Positions 41,944-50,732 of a stretch of 58,516 bases of DNA are shown in pieces. Below the pieces are notes generated by a model, which was not told the origin of the DNA, searched no databases, and was given only the letters and a program-made list of their open reading frames with translations. The first letter of the stretch is position 1. The number at the start of each line of letters is the position of its first letter. The translations under genes and the position numbers were made by a program. This DNA comes from Candidatus Thorarchaeota archaeon (GTDB lineage: Archaea > Asgardarchaeota > Thorarchaeia > Thorarchaeales > Thorarchaeaceae), in NCBI GenBank assembly GCA_016839605.1, contig JAEOTX010000078.1, positions 1-58,516 of the forward strand. Reading direction: 5' to 3'.

Positions 41944-42342
41944 TTACTCTTGCAGCATGTATAGATACACAATGACAGCCAATGAAAGCAGAAGGGTAAC
42001 TATGGCCACACCAGACTCGAACATTAGGAATGTCATCACAAAGACTACGATGAGAAGAAGAATCAACTCTGTCCAACCTGATCGGATTTGAGTTAGATAC
42101 AGGCGAATATTGACCACCGTGATCGTAAGAAAGAGGAACATGCCGGACATGACAAGGATTTCGATTATGAGAACGAGGAATGGATTCATGTCGTTGAGTG
42201 CGCCGACAGGACTCGTGTCAATGACTTCTGGAGCCGACCATGCCCAAAGTGCCAATCCTAGACTCAACAGAACCACTGTTAGAATAACAGTGATGATTGT
42301 GGACCGTACAATCTCGCTTCGTTCAGGAATCTCGTCGCTCAA
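41944..42342 (-). CDS. Four-helix membrane protein, unknown
   Basis: A 132-residue protein with four predicted membrane helices (STIITVILTVVLLSLGLALW, FLVLIIEILVMSGMFLFLTI, LILLLIVVFVMTFLMF, AIVTLLLSLAVIVYLYML) separated by short charged loops. No motif is recognised. ATG start at 42342. It is divergent from the MFS transporter gene. Confidence 0.7.
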   Translation of the reverse strand: MSDEIPERSEIVRSTIITVILTVVLLSLGLALWAWSAPEVIDTSPVGALNDMNPFLVLIIEILVMSGMFLFLTITVVNIRLYLTQIRSGWTELILLLIVVFVMTFLMFESGVAIVTLLLSLAVIVYLYMLQE

Positions 42343-42496
42343 TGTCTCTCACACCGGCCTTGGAGTCCGAGATGTTTGTGTGTCGCACTTAAAGATACCG
42401 ACCGATTCAAGGTTGTTTTCCTTCATGCTGAGCTAAGTGCTTGATGTGATAGAGATTTAAGAAAGGAGCCTGCTTTGACGAAACTGGGTAAAAGGC

Positions 42497-43948
42497 GTGG
42501 GCAGGATCACATCATACTTTGGTCTCTCCGACGACAAACCACATGTGATTAGGCTCACGAGTATTGCAATCAGTCTGAGTACCCTCATGCAGGCCACTAT
42601 TGCGATCTCGACCACATTCTATCTCATTTTTGTCGCAGAAGCACTAGGAAACGGCGATTTCATTGTCGGGATGACCCTGGTTGCAGTACTAGTCGTGATA
42701 CAGATGACTGTTCAAACCACATTTGACTACCCAACAGGGGTCATCGGCGACTGGATTGGTCAGCGATACATCTTGGCCACGGCGTTCCTCACTTACGCTG
42801 CAGCGTTCTACACTGTGTCCCTGGTGACAAGCACCACCCCAATCGGACTGCTCGTCCTTGTTTATGTTCTAATGGGCTTCGCTTCTTCTCAACAGAGTGG
42901 AGCACTTGGCAGCTGGTTCGATAATAACTGGAGAGTCGCAATGCCCGAAGATGAGGGGCGTAAGCAGTACGGTGTGCTTCAGGGCAAGTGGGGGATGTTG
43001 TCTTGGCTAACAAATGTCCTCATCCTCATTCCGGGAGGTATTCTGGCCACAGTGTTTGCTCGAGCCTGGGTGTTTCAGGTACAATCAGTCCTTTGTGTGG
43101 TCATCGCCTTAGCATCATGGAGATTCGTACGGAATCTTCCTGAAGCTGAGCAGAATAGGCAATCAAAGCCAGATATTGGCGAGTATTTCTCGCTATTGAG
43201 AGAGGGCGTAACATACCTGTTTAGTAGTGAGTATGTGAAGTATCTTCTAATTGGCTCAATGCTCGTCAACAGCGTAATCTCAGTATGGGGCAACCTCATA
43301 CTCTTCCCAATGTACTACACATACTTGGTATCCGACGTAGCTGTGGCTAGCTTTCGCACCATTGTCATGGTGCCACTTGTAGTCTATTCAGAACGCTCGG
43401 GCATCTGGGCAAAAAGGTACGATCCAGAGAAGTGGATACCTCGTTTCAGATTTATCCAGACATGTGGAGCTGTGTTCTTCTGGGTGTTTGCAGTGCTGAT
43501 GATTGTGTTCCAACCACCTCCCGCGAACTCACCAATGATAGACTACATCCTTCCGGGTACTGATATTCTATTACTCAGAGTTCCTGTGGCTTCATTGGTA
43601 CCTGTATTTCTGATGGTTGTCATGTTCTTCATCGGTGGCGCTTTCCTCCAACTGGGAGGAGTTCTGACTTCACGTGTCTTTGTTGATGCGATTCCAAATA
43701 GAGTAAGGAATGGCGTATACTCTTTGTTCCCGACAGTTGTATTGATTTTCGCAATACCCCAGATTGCTTTCTTCGGATGGTTGATTCCATTGCTGGGTAT
43801 TTCCACCACGCTGTTCCTATGTGGATGCATATCAACAATAGGAGTGCTTATGATTCGGAAGGGTCTAAGCTATCCAAAGCCTTGGCTCGATGACACTGCT
43901 GTGTCCACAGAACAAGAGCCAGGCCAAGAACTTGAGGATGAGCACTAG
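42497..43948 (+). CDS. Major facilitator superfamily transporter
   Basis: A 483-residue permease with about twelve membrane helices. The MFS motif A loop lies in the segment DYPTGVIGDWIGQRYIL (between helices 2 and 3), and a second half repeats the pattern. Start GTG 42497. The substrate is unknown. It may serve the catabolic operon to its right, which lies on the other strand, but that is speculation. Its stop codon shares bases CTAG with the convergent coiled-coil gene. Confidence 0.87.
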   Translation: MGRITSYFGLSDDKPHVIRLTSIAISLSTLMQATIAISTTFYLIFVAEALGNGDFIVGMTLVAVLVVIQMTVQTTFDYPTGVIGDWIGQRYILATAFLTYAAAFYTVSLVTSTTPIGLLVLVYVLMGFASSQQSGALGSWFDNNWRVAMPEDEGRKQYGVLQGKWGMLSWLTNVLILIPGGILATVFARAWVFQVQSVLCVVIALASWRFVRNLPEAEQNRQSKPDIGEYFSLLREGVTYLFSSEYVKYLLIGSMLVNSVISVWGNLILFPMYYTYLVSDVAVASFRTIVMVPLVVYSERSGIWAKRYDPEKWIPRFRFIQTCGAVFFWVFAVLMIVFQPPPANSPMIDYILPGTDILLLRVPVASLVPVFLMVVMFFIGGAFLQLGGVLTSRVFVDAIPNRVRNGVYSLFPTVVLIFAIPQIAFFGWLIPLLGISTTLFLCGCISTIGVLMIRKGLSYPKPWLDDTAVSTEQEPGQELEDEH

Positions 43949-44256
43949 AACTCAACAGAGGTCCCGAGTCGCATGTTATAGACCTCAAATTCTAGTTCAG
44001 TCAATTCGTCCTGAAGCTTACGGTACTTCTTCTCAAACTCGTCGTGTCCGATGGTGCCAGCCTTCTTCTCCATCACAAGTCGTTTCAGTTCACTCTGACG
44101 CTCTCTTATCTTCTCCTTGATCTCTTCCCAATGGCTGCGGCGAGTTGATACTGATTCCCCCCAACTATCACTCGATTTAGAATCCTGCTCAAGCTTGCCA
44201 ACTACTTCATCGAGCGAACTTTTGATCTCCTCAGCGTCCTTGCTGTCCTCTTTCAA
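43945..44256 (-). CDS. Small coiled-coil protein
   Basis: A 103-residue, highly charged helical protein; residues 35-90 form a likely coiled coil (EEIKEKIRERQSELKRL, FEKKYRKLQDELTELEFEV). The second half resembles the SHOCT-like or C-terminal oligomerisation helices of many archaeal proteins (KKAGTIGHDEFEKKY). No function can be assigned. It ends inside the MFS stop codon and is 64 bases from the AEC permease gene. Confidence 0.65.
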   Translation of the reverse strand: MKEDSKDAEEIKSSLDEVVGKLEQDSKSSDSWGESVSTRRSHWEEIKEKIRERQSELKRLVMEKKAGTIGHDEFEKKYRKLQDELTELEFEVYNMRLGTSVEF

Positions 44257-44320
44257 ACTCTACACCAGACTCATTTCGATTTAGATTCGATATATGCGTT
44301 GAGATGGGGCCATAGGCGAA

Positions 44321-45250
44321 TCAACCAAGCAAGAGTAGTAGTAGTGGGACTACTGGGAGAAGAAGAATGGTTCCTACTGTAACAGCCGTTGCAGCGGATT
44401 CAGTGTCCAGGTTGAGGCCACCTGCAAATACCACAGTAAATACAGCAGGGGGCATCAATGCCTCAATAATTACCACCTTTGATGCTAGGTCTGAAAGGCC
44501 CAGAAAGAGTAGCAAAATGCCCATCAGAATTGGAACAAACAGTTGCCTCACAGCAGCCACCTCGAAGCCACCTATAATGTCTACTCTGGAGAATCGCGAT
44601 CCGATTCCAAGGCCAACTGTGACAAGAGATAGGTAGGTTGTGATAGTGCCATTGACTGAGAGTAAGGAAGCGACCTCATGAGGCAGTGAAACTCCTAGAA
44701 TCAGAAGTACAGACGCCAAGATAGCAGCGATAAACGGAGGAAACTTCAGCCACTGGCTTGCCATTTCCCTCCAATTTGCGCCTGTTTCACTATACCTGGA
44801 GCCAATTACAGAACCCAGGCTGACTAGAAGAATCATCTGAGTAAGGGAGAACATGATGACAAAGGGGACTGCTTGATCTCCAATGAAAAGAATTGCTAGA
44901 GGGAGGGGAATGAAGAGAGCGTTCTGAAAAGTGGAACAGAGCAGAAGAACGCCCTTTCTTGGATTCTCGATTGTGCTCTTCCTTAATCGCACATACATGA
45001 TTATTGTACCAGATAGGTGAACGATTAATGCAGCAAGGAGGACCAATGGAATCTCAATGAGAGTTTCTAGGGATGATGTGAGTAAAGACTGAACAACTAG
45101 AATGGGCACTAGAAGATTCACAAGGAGTGCTATCAAGTGCTTGTTGACCTCTTGTCCCCGGCCTGAGATTTTAGCGATGACATAACCTATGACAATCGAA
45201 CCATAGAAAGAGCCTAAGTTCGTAATGAGGTCGATAACTTGCAGCTCTAT
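44321..45250 (-). CDS. AEC-family permease, start codon unclear
   Basis: An auxin-efflux-carrier-type membrane transporter with about ten helices; LVPILVVQSLL and STFQNALFIPLPLAI are typical. The first standard start in frame is TTG 45136, but that cuts off helix 1. The frame continues upstream as IELQVIDLITNLGSFYGSIV, a convincing first helix, back to the TGA that stops the AOR gene, with no ATG, GTG or TTG in between. ATA 45250 or CTG 45244 are the only near-cognate candidates there. Family members export organic acids or amino acids; here it may move a product of the operon. Confidence 0.72.
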   Translation of the reverse strand: MELQVIDLITNLGSFYGSIVIGYVIAKISGRGQEVNKHLIALLVNLLVPILVVQSLLTSSLETLIEIPLVLLAALIVHLSGTIIMYVRLRKSTIENPRKGVLLLCSTFQNALFIPLPLAILFIGDQAVPFVIMFSLTQMILLVSLGSVIGSRYSETGANWREMASQWLKFPPFIAAILASVLLILGVSLPHEVASLLSVNGTITTYLSLVTVGLGIGSRFSRVDIIGGFEVAAVRQLFVPILMGILLLFLGLSDLASKVVIIEALMPPAVFTVVFAGGLNLDTESAATAVTVGTILLLPVVPLLLLLLG

Positions 45251-45271
45251 CCACCAGCCTCGATTCCTCGC

Positions 45272-47041
45272 TCATAGACCCAATCTCTCAAGGGTCTCAT
45301 CGCTGGGTGCTCCCGTGGCACGGTTCCATCCTCTATATTCGTAATAATCTTTCAACTGCATATCCATATCTGGCACGAAATCGTCTGTAGCATAGTCTGG
45401 AAGTGGTTTCAGGAGTGGCGCAGGAAGACAATCATCATCTGGTCTTAGTCCACACTTGAGATTGAACAACCTCTTTTGAGTGACTGCACGTGAACCTATC
45501 AAAAGAACATCCTCGCTGGTAAGTGACGCTCCGGTTGCCTTGTTCACAAGTCCCAGAATCGTGTCAAATGGCACCTGAGCGAAGTGGCACATCATGATAG
45601 AGTCAAAGAACGCTCTGAAATCTTGCGCACGTGCAGCAGTGCTTCCCTTGTCTTCATTCTCCAGTCGATCACCTGAATTGATTCCAATTTCACGCACCTC
45701 CACGCCCATGTCAACGCTGTACATGTCACCCTCCAGGTGAGTTGCGCCACGGGATGCAGTAGCATATACTGTGGCCATTCCTGCAAAGGCTCGTGGGTCG
45801 TGATTGGGTACTTCTTGTCCTTTCACATGGATGACCAAGTCAGATGCATCATGTTTCTTTGCAAACCGCACAGAACCATCAGCTAATTCATCTCCGACAC
45901 CTGACCTTGCTGCAATCGCATGTACAAGCTCAATTACCTTGTCTGCATCTCCCCATTCCAGACCAAGATTCAGTTTACCGAGATCACAGAGGTGCATTGC
46001 GAATGCAATTGCACTGCCACAACTAATAGTGTCCAATCCATACTGATTGCATAGATTGTTGATCACTGACACTTTCTTCAGGTCAGACACCATTAGGTTA
46101 GACCCAAAGGCTGCAATTGTCTGAAACTCCGGTCCTGCTATCTTCTCGAGACCCTGCTCCTGCAAGGTGATAACTCGACCACATGCGATTGGGCACGAAT
46201 AGCAGGCAGTCCTACCAGTTAGGAACTCCTTCATTGCCGTTGAAGTCAATGAATCGTATTCGAATTCAATTTCTTGGAAGTATTTGATGGGCATGTCATT
46301 GAACATCATTCCAACTTCAACGTACATAGATGTGCCTGAGTCGCGAAGATGATGCATGACCTCACCGAGAATTTTGGATGATTCTCTGGCAAGACTTGTG
46401 AATCCCTCAGGATCAGCCACCTCTATCTTTTTGGAGCCGGATACTGTGATCGCCTTCAAGTTCTTTGAGCCCATCACCGCTCCTAAACCACATCTAGCTG
46501 CAGCCCTTTCATCGGTCATGATGCCAGCGAACCTGACGAGATTCTCTCCCGCAGGTCCTATGCAGGCTATACGAACTCGCCCCAGTTTCTTCTTCAGGAG
46601 AGTCTGAACTTCATCTGTCTTCATACCCCATAAGTCAGCGGCAGATGCAATCTCTGCTTTACCTTCTTTGATGTGAAGAATTGCAGGTTCTTCAGAACGA
46701 CCCTTGACGAGAATGCCATCGAAGCCCGAAAACTTCAGATTCGCTCCAAAATGGCCTCCCACATGTGCCTCGCCCCAGATGCCAGTCAAAGGGGATTTTC
46801 CACAGACCACAAGCCTCCCCGTACTTGGAGCCAAAGTACCTGTCAATGGGCCAGTCATGAATAGCAGCATGTTATCTGGTCCCAGAGGGTCTGCAGAATG
46901 ATCCATCATATCGTACAGAAGCTTGCTCGCATAGCCGCTCCCGCCAATGAACTTTGATGCAATTCCCTCATCGATAGGATGCAGGGATGTAGTTTTCTCA
47001 GTAAGGTCCACTACAAGGATTTGACCCATGTACCCATGCAT
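45272..47041 (-). CDS. Tungsten aldehyde:ferredoxin oxidoreductase
   Basis: Oxidises an aldehyde to the acid with ferredoxin as acceptor. MGQILVVDLTEK and FIGGSGYASKLLYD form the N-terminal domain; FTGPL-like FMTGPLTGTLAPSTGR and WGEAHVGGHFG follow; the CYSCPIACG motif plus a later Cys in LKCGLRPDDD bind the [4Fe-4S] cluster beside the tungsto-bispterin. ATG 47041 is chosen over the frame start at 47077 because GGAGG lies 7 bases upstream, inside the preceding gene's stop. About 590 residues. Confidence 0.92.
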   Translation of the reverse strand: MHGYMGQILVVDLTEKTTSLHPIDEGIASKFIGGSGYASKLLYDMMDHSADPLGPDNMLLFMTGPLTGTLAPSTGRLVVCGKSPLTGIWGEAHVGGHFGANLKFSGFDGILVKGRSEEPAILHIKEGKAEIASAADLWGMKTDEVQTLLKKKLGRVRIACIGPAGENLVRFAGIMTDERAAARCGLGAVMGSKNLKAITVSGSKKIEVADPEGFTSLARESSKILGEVMHHLRDSGTSMYVEVGMMFNDMPIKYFQEIEFEYDSLTSTAMKEFLTGRTACYSCPIACGRVITLQEQGLEKIAGPEFQTIAAFGSNLMVSDLKKVSVINNLCNQYGLDTISCGSAIAFAMHLCDLGKLNLGLEWGDADKVIELVHAIAARSGVGDELADGSVRFAKKHDASDLVIHVKGQEVPNHDPRAFAGMATVYATASRGATHLEGDMYSVDMGVEVREIGINSGDRLENEDKGSTAARAQDFRAFFDSIMMCHFAQVPFDTILGLVNKATGASLTSEDVLLIGSRAVTQKRLFNLKCGLRPDDDCLPAPLLKPLPDYATDDFVPDMDMQLKDYYEYRGWNRATGAPSDETLERLGL

Positions 47042-47052
47042 GGCCATCCCTC

Positions 47053-47691
47053 CTAGAAGTCCCTCATGATTTCCCACAGGTCTTCCTCATCCTCGACAAC
47101 GTCTTCTGGAAGAGGGATGGGCTCGCCTGCCCTGAGCGCAAGTAGATAGATTCGGCATGTTCGCTCGAGAAGAATCGCATTGTCAAGAGCCTTTCTAATA
47201 TTATTCCCACACGTCACTGCTCCGTGATTGGCAATGAGCACCGCACTTCTCCGATTCATAGCCTCAACGACATTTTTCGCAAGGTCCTTTGTGCCTGGCA
47301 TTGCATAGGAAGTGACCCGAATCTCGCCACCTAGCTTTGGGACCACCTCGTCCAATATTGGCGGCAGCGGCTTTTGTAGAACTGCTAGAGCTGTGGCATA
47401 TACACTGTGGGAGTGAACGACTGCGTTTGCATCTTCTCGCTGTTTGTATATCTCAAGATGCGTCGGGGTCTCAACACTAGCATTCCGGTCGGCCTCTATG
47501 ACATCACCCTCCATATTGACCACGACCACGTCATCCAAGGTCATTTTAGCGTAAGGAACCGAGCTTGGTGTGATTACGGCATGTTCATCACTCACTCGGA
47601 TGCTCGCATTGCCAGCTGAGATAATGACAAGATTCTCTTTGATCATCTCACCACATGCTGCTAGAAGTTCTTCTTTTTCCTTCTCGTACAC
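47053..47691 (-). CDS. Class II aldolase (fuculose/ribulose-phosphate aldolase family)
   Basis: Zn-dependent aldolase, 212 residues. ISAGNASIR binds the phosphate; ETPTHLEIYKQR carries the catalytic Glu; VHSHSVYATAL and ANHGAVTCG supply the three Zn-binding His. Family members cleave ketose-1-phosphates to DHAP and an aldehyde such as lactaldehyde or glycolaldehyde. It follows the kinase gene with a 1-base overlap and precedes an aldehyde oxidoreductase, which fits a kinase, cleavage, oxidation order. Confidence 0.9.
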   Translation of the reverse strand: MYEKEKEELLAACGEMIKENLVIISAGNASIRVSDEHAVITPSSVPYAKMTLDDVVVVNMEGDVIEADRNASVETPTHLEIYKQREDANAVVHSHSVYATALAVLQKPLPPILDEVVPKLGGEIRVTSYAMPGTKDLAKNVVEAMNRRSAVLIANHGAVTCGNNIRKALDNAILLERTCRIYLLALRAGEPIPLPEDVVEDEEDLWEIMRDF

Positions 47692-49196
47692 TATTCGTCA
47701 CTTCCTAGAGACCATATCTCTTTCCAGCGGGAGTAGTAGAATTCATACTCAGACGCTCTCTCATCAGGTTCCAGTGTTGGTTGCCAGGCCACCATTGCTT
47801 CTGAAGCCTTATTGAGATTAGGATACCAGTCGGCTCCAACCGCAGCACAAATCGCGGCTCCAATGAGGCTGCCTTCGAACTGCTTAGGATTCATCACTGG
47901 TTTTCCAATTGAATTACTAAGAATCTGTCGCCATACCTGCGATCTGGAGATACCACCAATGGCCTTTACAATCGGCGGATCCTCAAACTCCTGCAACTGC
48001 TCTATGTTGCCACGTACTGCAAACGCGATGTTTTCTAGAACTGCATGAATCAGGCTCGCAGAGTCAAGAGGTTTGACCTGGGGCAATGCTGGCTGTGGAA
48101 AATGAAGCCGAGCTAACGGGATGTCAGCCATCCGGGTTGAGTCCATGATTCTGGGTCCTAGACCAGCAAAGGCCTCATTGCTACCCGGGGGAATATCCTT
48201 GAGAAGCTCGGGTAAACTATCAAATGTCTTCTTTCTGCACCTTTCAGGATCCTCCGAGAGCTCGCACAATAGCCCTATGACCCACTCGATGTATGCTCCT
48301 GTGAGCATGGCATTACTCTCCAATGTCCACATACCCGGAACCGTGTGACAGGAAGACCAGAGTGTCTGTTCAGAAGAGCAGACATGGTTGTCCAATGTGA
48401 GCATCACAGGAGTTGTACTCCCTGCAATGACAGTAATCTCTCCAGGCCCTGCCTGTGCGGCAAGAAGCGCACAATGTGTGTCAGTGCTTCCCTGGGTCAC
48501 AGATAGCCCGTCAGGAAGTCCTGAATCCTTGGCAGCTTCGGATGTGACACTGCCAACAATTTCACCAGCCCTCCTCAAGCTAGGTAGGATTGCTTTGTCG
48601 AAACCTAGCGCTGAGAATATTTCTTCACTCCACTTCTGGGCCTTAATATCATAGCATCCAGTGGCACTAGCAGAGGCTGGCTCAGTGACATACTCTCCGC
48701 TCAGTCTAAACGTAATCCAGTCATTGATCGGAAGAACGTGAGCCACAGTTTGATGAATCTCAGGCTCTTCCTCCTCAAACCATGCCATTCTTGCAGGAGT
48801 AAACATCATGGGAGGCCAGCAACCTGTGACCTCCAGGAATTTCTTCCCAAGAGCATCTTCGATGACATACTGGGACATCGCGCCCCGCGCATCTATGTTC
48901 GGGCCACTGTAAAGCTCCTTTCCATCCGAATCAAGAAAGACGACACCATGACGCTGACTTGTGGTAACCACACTCTCTATCTTTGAAGGTGACAATTCAG
49001 AGGCGTTTATAGCTTCTTTGGTCACAGCACATATCAAGTCCCAGAATCGTGAGGGATTGAACTCCTTTGCTATCTCAAGAAACTCTGGAGTTTCGTAACC
49101 CCAGGTCCTCCTTCCCAGACCCAGAACTTCACCGTCTTTTCCAACAATCATGCATCGTACGCCGGTCGTACCAGCATCTATCGCAGCAACAGGCAC
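47691..49196 (-). CDS. FGGY-family carbohydrate kinase
   Basis: A 501-residue sugar kinase. AAIDAGTTGVRCMIV is the ATP-phosphate loop; NIDARGAMSQ and the catalytic Asp region near LPINDWI follow, then SVTQGSTDTHCALLAAQAG and the C-terminal KAIGGISRSQVWRQILSNSIG adenine-binding motif. It phosphorylates a ketose or polyol; xylulokinase and fuculokinase are the nearest families by eye. The aldolase start overlaps its stop and a dehydrogenase gene lies 1 base upstream. Confidence 0.9.
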   Translation of the reverse strand: MPVAAIDAGTTGVRCMIVGKDGEVLGLGRRTWGYETPEFLEIAKEFNPSRFWDLICAVTKEAINASELSPSKIESVVTTSQRHGVVFLDSDGKELYSGPNIDARGAMSQYVIEDALGKKFLEVTGCWPPMMFTPARMAWFEEEEPEIHQTVAHVLPINDWITFRLSGEYVTEPASASATGCYDIKAQKWSEEIFSALGFDKAILPSLRRAGEIVGSVTSEAAKDSGLPDGLSVTQGSTDTHCALLAAQAGPGEITVIAGSTTPVMLTLDNHVCSSEQTLWSSCHTVPGMWTLESNAMLTGAYIEWVIGLLCELSEDPERCRKKTFDSLPELLKDIPPGSNEAFAGLGPRIMDSTRMADIPLARLHFPQPALPQVKPLDSASLIHAVLENIAFAVRGNIEQLQEFEDPPIVKAIGGISRSQVWRQILSNSIGKPVMNPKQFEGSLIGAAICAAVGADWYPNLNKASEAMVAWQPTLEPDERASEYEFYYSRWKEIWSLGSDE

Positions 49197-49197
49197 T

Positions 49198-50214
49198 CTA
49201 GGTTTCCTCCTTATTGAGGACCTCAGGATTCAGAACGTTCTCTGGACGGCCTCCTTCTAGGATTGCCTGAATGTCCTTCGCAATCATCATGGACTGTCGT
49301 TCAATCGTATCGACAGTGTTGCCACCAATATGCGGAGTCACTGTGACATTTTCCAATTCCAAAAACTCGTTATCGCAGTCTACAGGCTCCATTGAGAAGA
49401 CATCAAGACCTGCGCCTGCGATTCTCCCTGACTCCAGTGCTTCGCGCAGAGCATACTCGTCTGTGATAGATGCGCGTGCAGTGTTGATGAAGATTGCAGA
49501 CTTCTTCATCATTTCAAACTGCGCTGCTCCCAGCATTCCTTTGGTTTCGTCTGTTGGTGGGCAGTGGACTGACACTATGTCTGAGTTTCTGAGGAGGTCT
49601 TCTAATGACGCAGCCTTGGCACCCGCTTCCTTCAATCTGTCCTGAGGCGCGTACGGATCATGCACTAGAATATCAACTCCAAAGGCTTGGAGTCGCTTTG
49701 CTACCTCAAAACCAATCTTTCCAAGACCTATTATTCCCACTGTCCGACCATGCAGCTCAAAACCTCTCGTAGTCTTGTACATCTGTGCGAAGTCCGAGTA
49801 GTCATCTACCATGAAATCGTTCTTCAGCATCCGGTCCGCTGCTACAATTCGTCGTGCTTGACTCAGCATGAGCGTGAGCGTCAATTCTGCAACTGCTACT
49901 GTGTTTCGACCTGGTGCTCCAATCACAGGGATTCCTTTGGCGTTTGCAGCAGTTATTGAAACATTGTTTGGATTGTCTCTCGCAGAAGCAATAATCTTCA
50001 GTTCAGATCCCTCAATAACCTCCTCCTTCACCTCGTCACCCTCAACGATGACAATTTCATAGCCGCCATCCTTGATGACATCTAGAAGCTTTTCCCCGAG
50101 GTAGAGCTTACCGGTTTCTAGCCAGCTCCTATGGTGCACCTCTAGCCCAGCATTCTCAAGCATCTTCAATCCTGACTCTGAGAATGGAGCGGTGATTAGC
50201 GCCTTCATTTTCAT
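49198..50214 (-). CDS. D-2-hydroxyacid dehydrogenase (SerA-like)
   Basis: NAD-dependent dehydrogenase of 338 residues. GRTVGIIGLGKIGFEVAKRL is the Rossmann GxGxxG loop; the catalytic Arg lies in NTARASITDEYAL, the Glu in GAGLDVFSMEP and the His in VTPHIGGNT. It resembles 3-phosphoglycerate and erythronate-phosphate dehydrogenases. GAGGAG lies just before the first of two close Met codons; the second (50208) is equally possible. First gene of the catabolic operon. Confidence 0.9.
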   Translation of the reverse strand: MKMKALITAPFSESGLKMLENAGLEVHHRSWLETGKLYLGEKLLDVIKDGGYEIVIVEGDEVKEEVIEGSELKIIASARDNPNNVSITAANAKGIPVIGAPGRNTVAVAELTLTLMLSQARRIVAADRMLKNDFMVDDYSDFAQMYKTTRGFELHGRTVGIIGLGKIGFEVAKRLQAFGVDILVHDPYAPQDRLKEAGAKAASLEDLLRNSDIVSVHCPPTDETKGMLGAAQFEMMKKSAIFINTARASITDEYALREALESGRIAGAGLDVFSMEPVDCDNEFLELENVTVTPHIGGNTVDTIERQSMMIAKDIQAILEGGRPENVLNPEVLNKEET

Positions 50215-50250
50215 GGTCTCCTCGAAGTTGAGCAGGTTTGGTGGTCATCA

Positions 50251-50583
50251 CTAAAGCATTAGCTTCTGCAGCTTGAGAAGGTCCGGAACTTCTCCCTTGG
50301 TCTTGAGCTTCCCAGCTTGGTATGCCGCCATTGGACTCTCACTCTTGTCCATTATTTTGAAGAAGACTATGGAATCCATTGTCACCGTCATCTCTGCATC
50401 TACAGTCCCTTCAGCCAGCTCAAGCAACTCTGCATCTCCTATCTTCATGTACATCTGAGTATCGATGTCAGGGAAGATGAACTGCAGAGTCTTGTTGAAC
50501 TCCTTAAACCGTCGTTGAATCTTTGGATCTTCAAACCTGGTCCCTAGCTGTTTCAATTGCGCCAAGATTTCTTCCTTAGTCAT
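50251..50583 (-). CDS. SCP2 sterol-carrier-domain protein
   Basis: A 110-residue single SCP2 domain: LQFIFPDIDTQMYMKIG, VDAEMTVTMDSIVFFKIMDK, then AAYQAGKLKTKGEVPDLLKL. The domain binds lipids or acyl-CoA-like ligands. ATG 50583 (MTKEEILAQLK) is preferred; the longer frame to 50700 begins with a Cys-rich stretch unlike the family and crosses the promoter of the divergent ABC operon. Confidence 0.82.
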   Translation of the reverse strand: MTKEEILAQLKQLGTRFEDPKIQRRFKEFNKTLQFIFPDIDTQMYMKIGDAELLELAEGTVDAEMTVTMDSIVFFKIMDKSESPMAAYQAGKLKTKGEVPDLLKLQKLML

Positions 50584-50701
50584 TCGAGCACCACGCAGAA
50601 CCGCGTGCATTATGCGATATATCTTGTGTGCATATAGACATTGAATGGATAGAAAGTCACTTTGCGCCGCAAAACACTTTCCGCCGCAAAAAGATTCCAC
50701 G

Positions 50702-50710
50702 TATTATATA
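50702..50710 (+). promoter_or_regulatory. TATA box of the ABC exporter operon
   Basis: TATTATATA lies 22-31 bases before the ATG at 50733, so transcription should begin at or within a base or two of that ATG. No ribosome binding site is present. Together these point to a leaderless mRNA. Confidence 0.6.
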
Positions 50711-50732
50711 CTAACTATGCAGTAGCATACGC

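Noticed and set aside
45272..45274. Selenocysteine readthrough at the AOR TGA
   Set aside because: The AOR protein ends at its normal family length there and no SECIS-like hairpin is evident; a plain stop is simpler.
50584..50700. N-terminal extension of the SCP2 protein
   Set aside because: The extra 39 residues are Cys-rich, unlike the family, and lie over the promoter region; ATG 50583 fits the domain.
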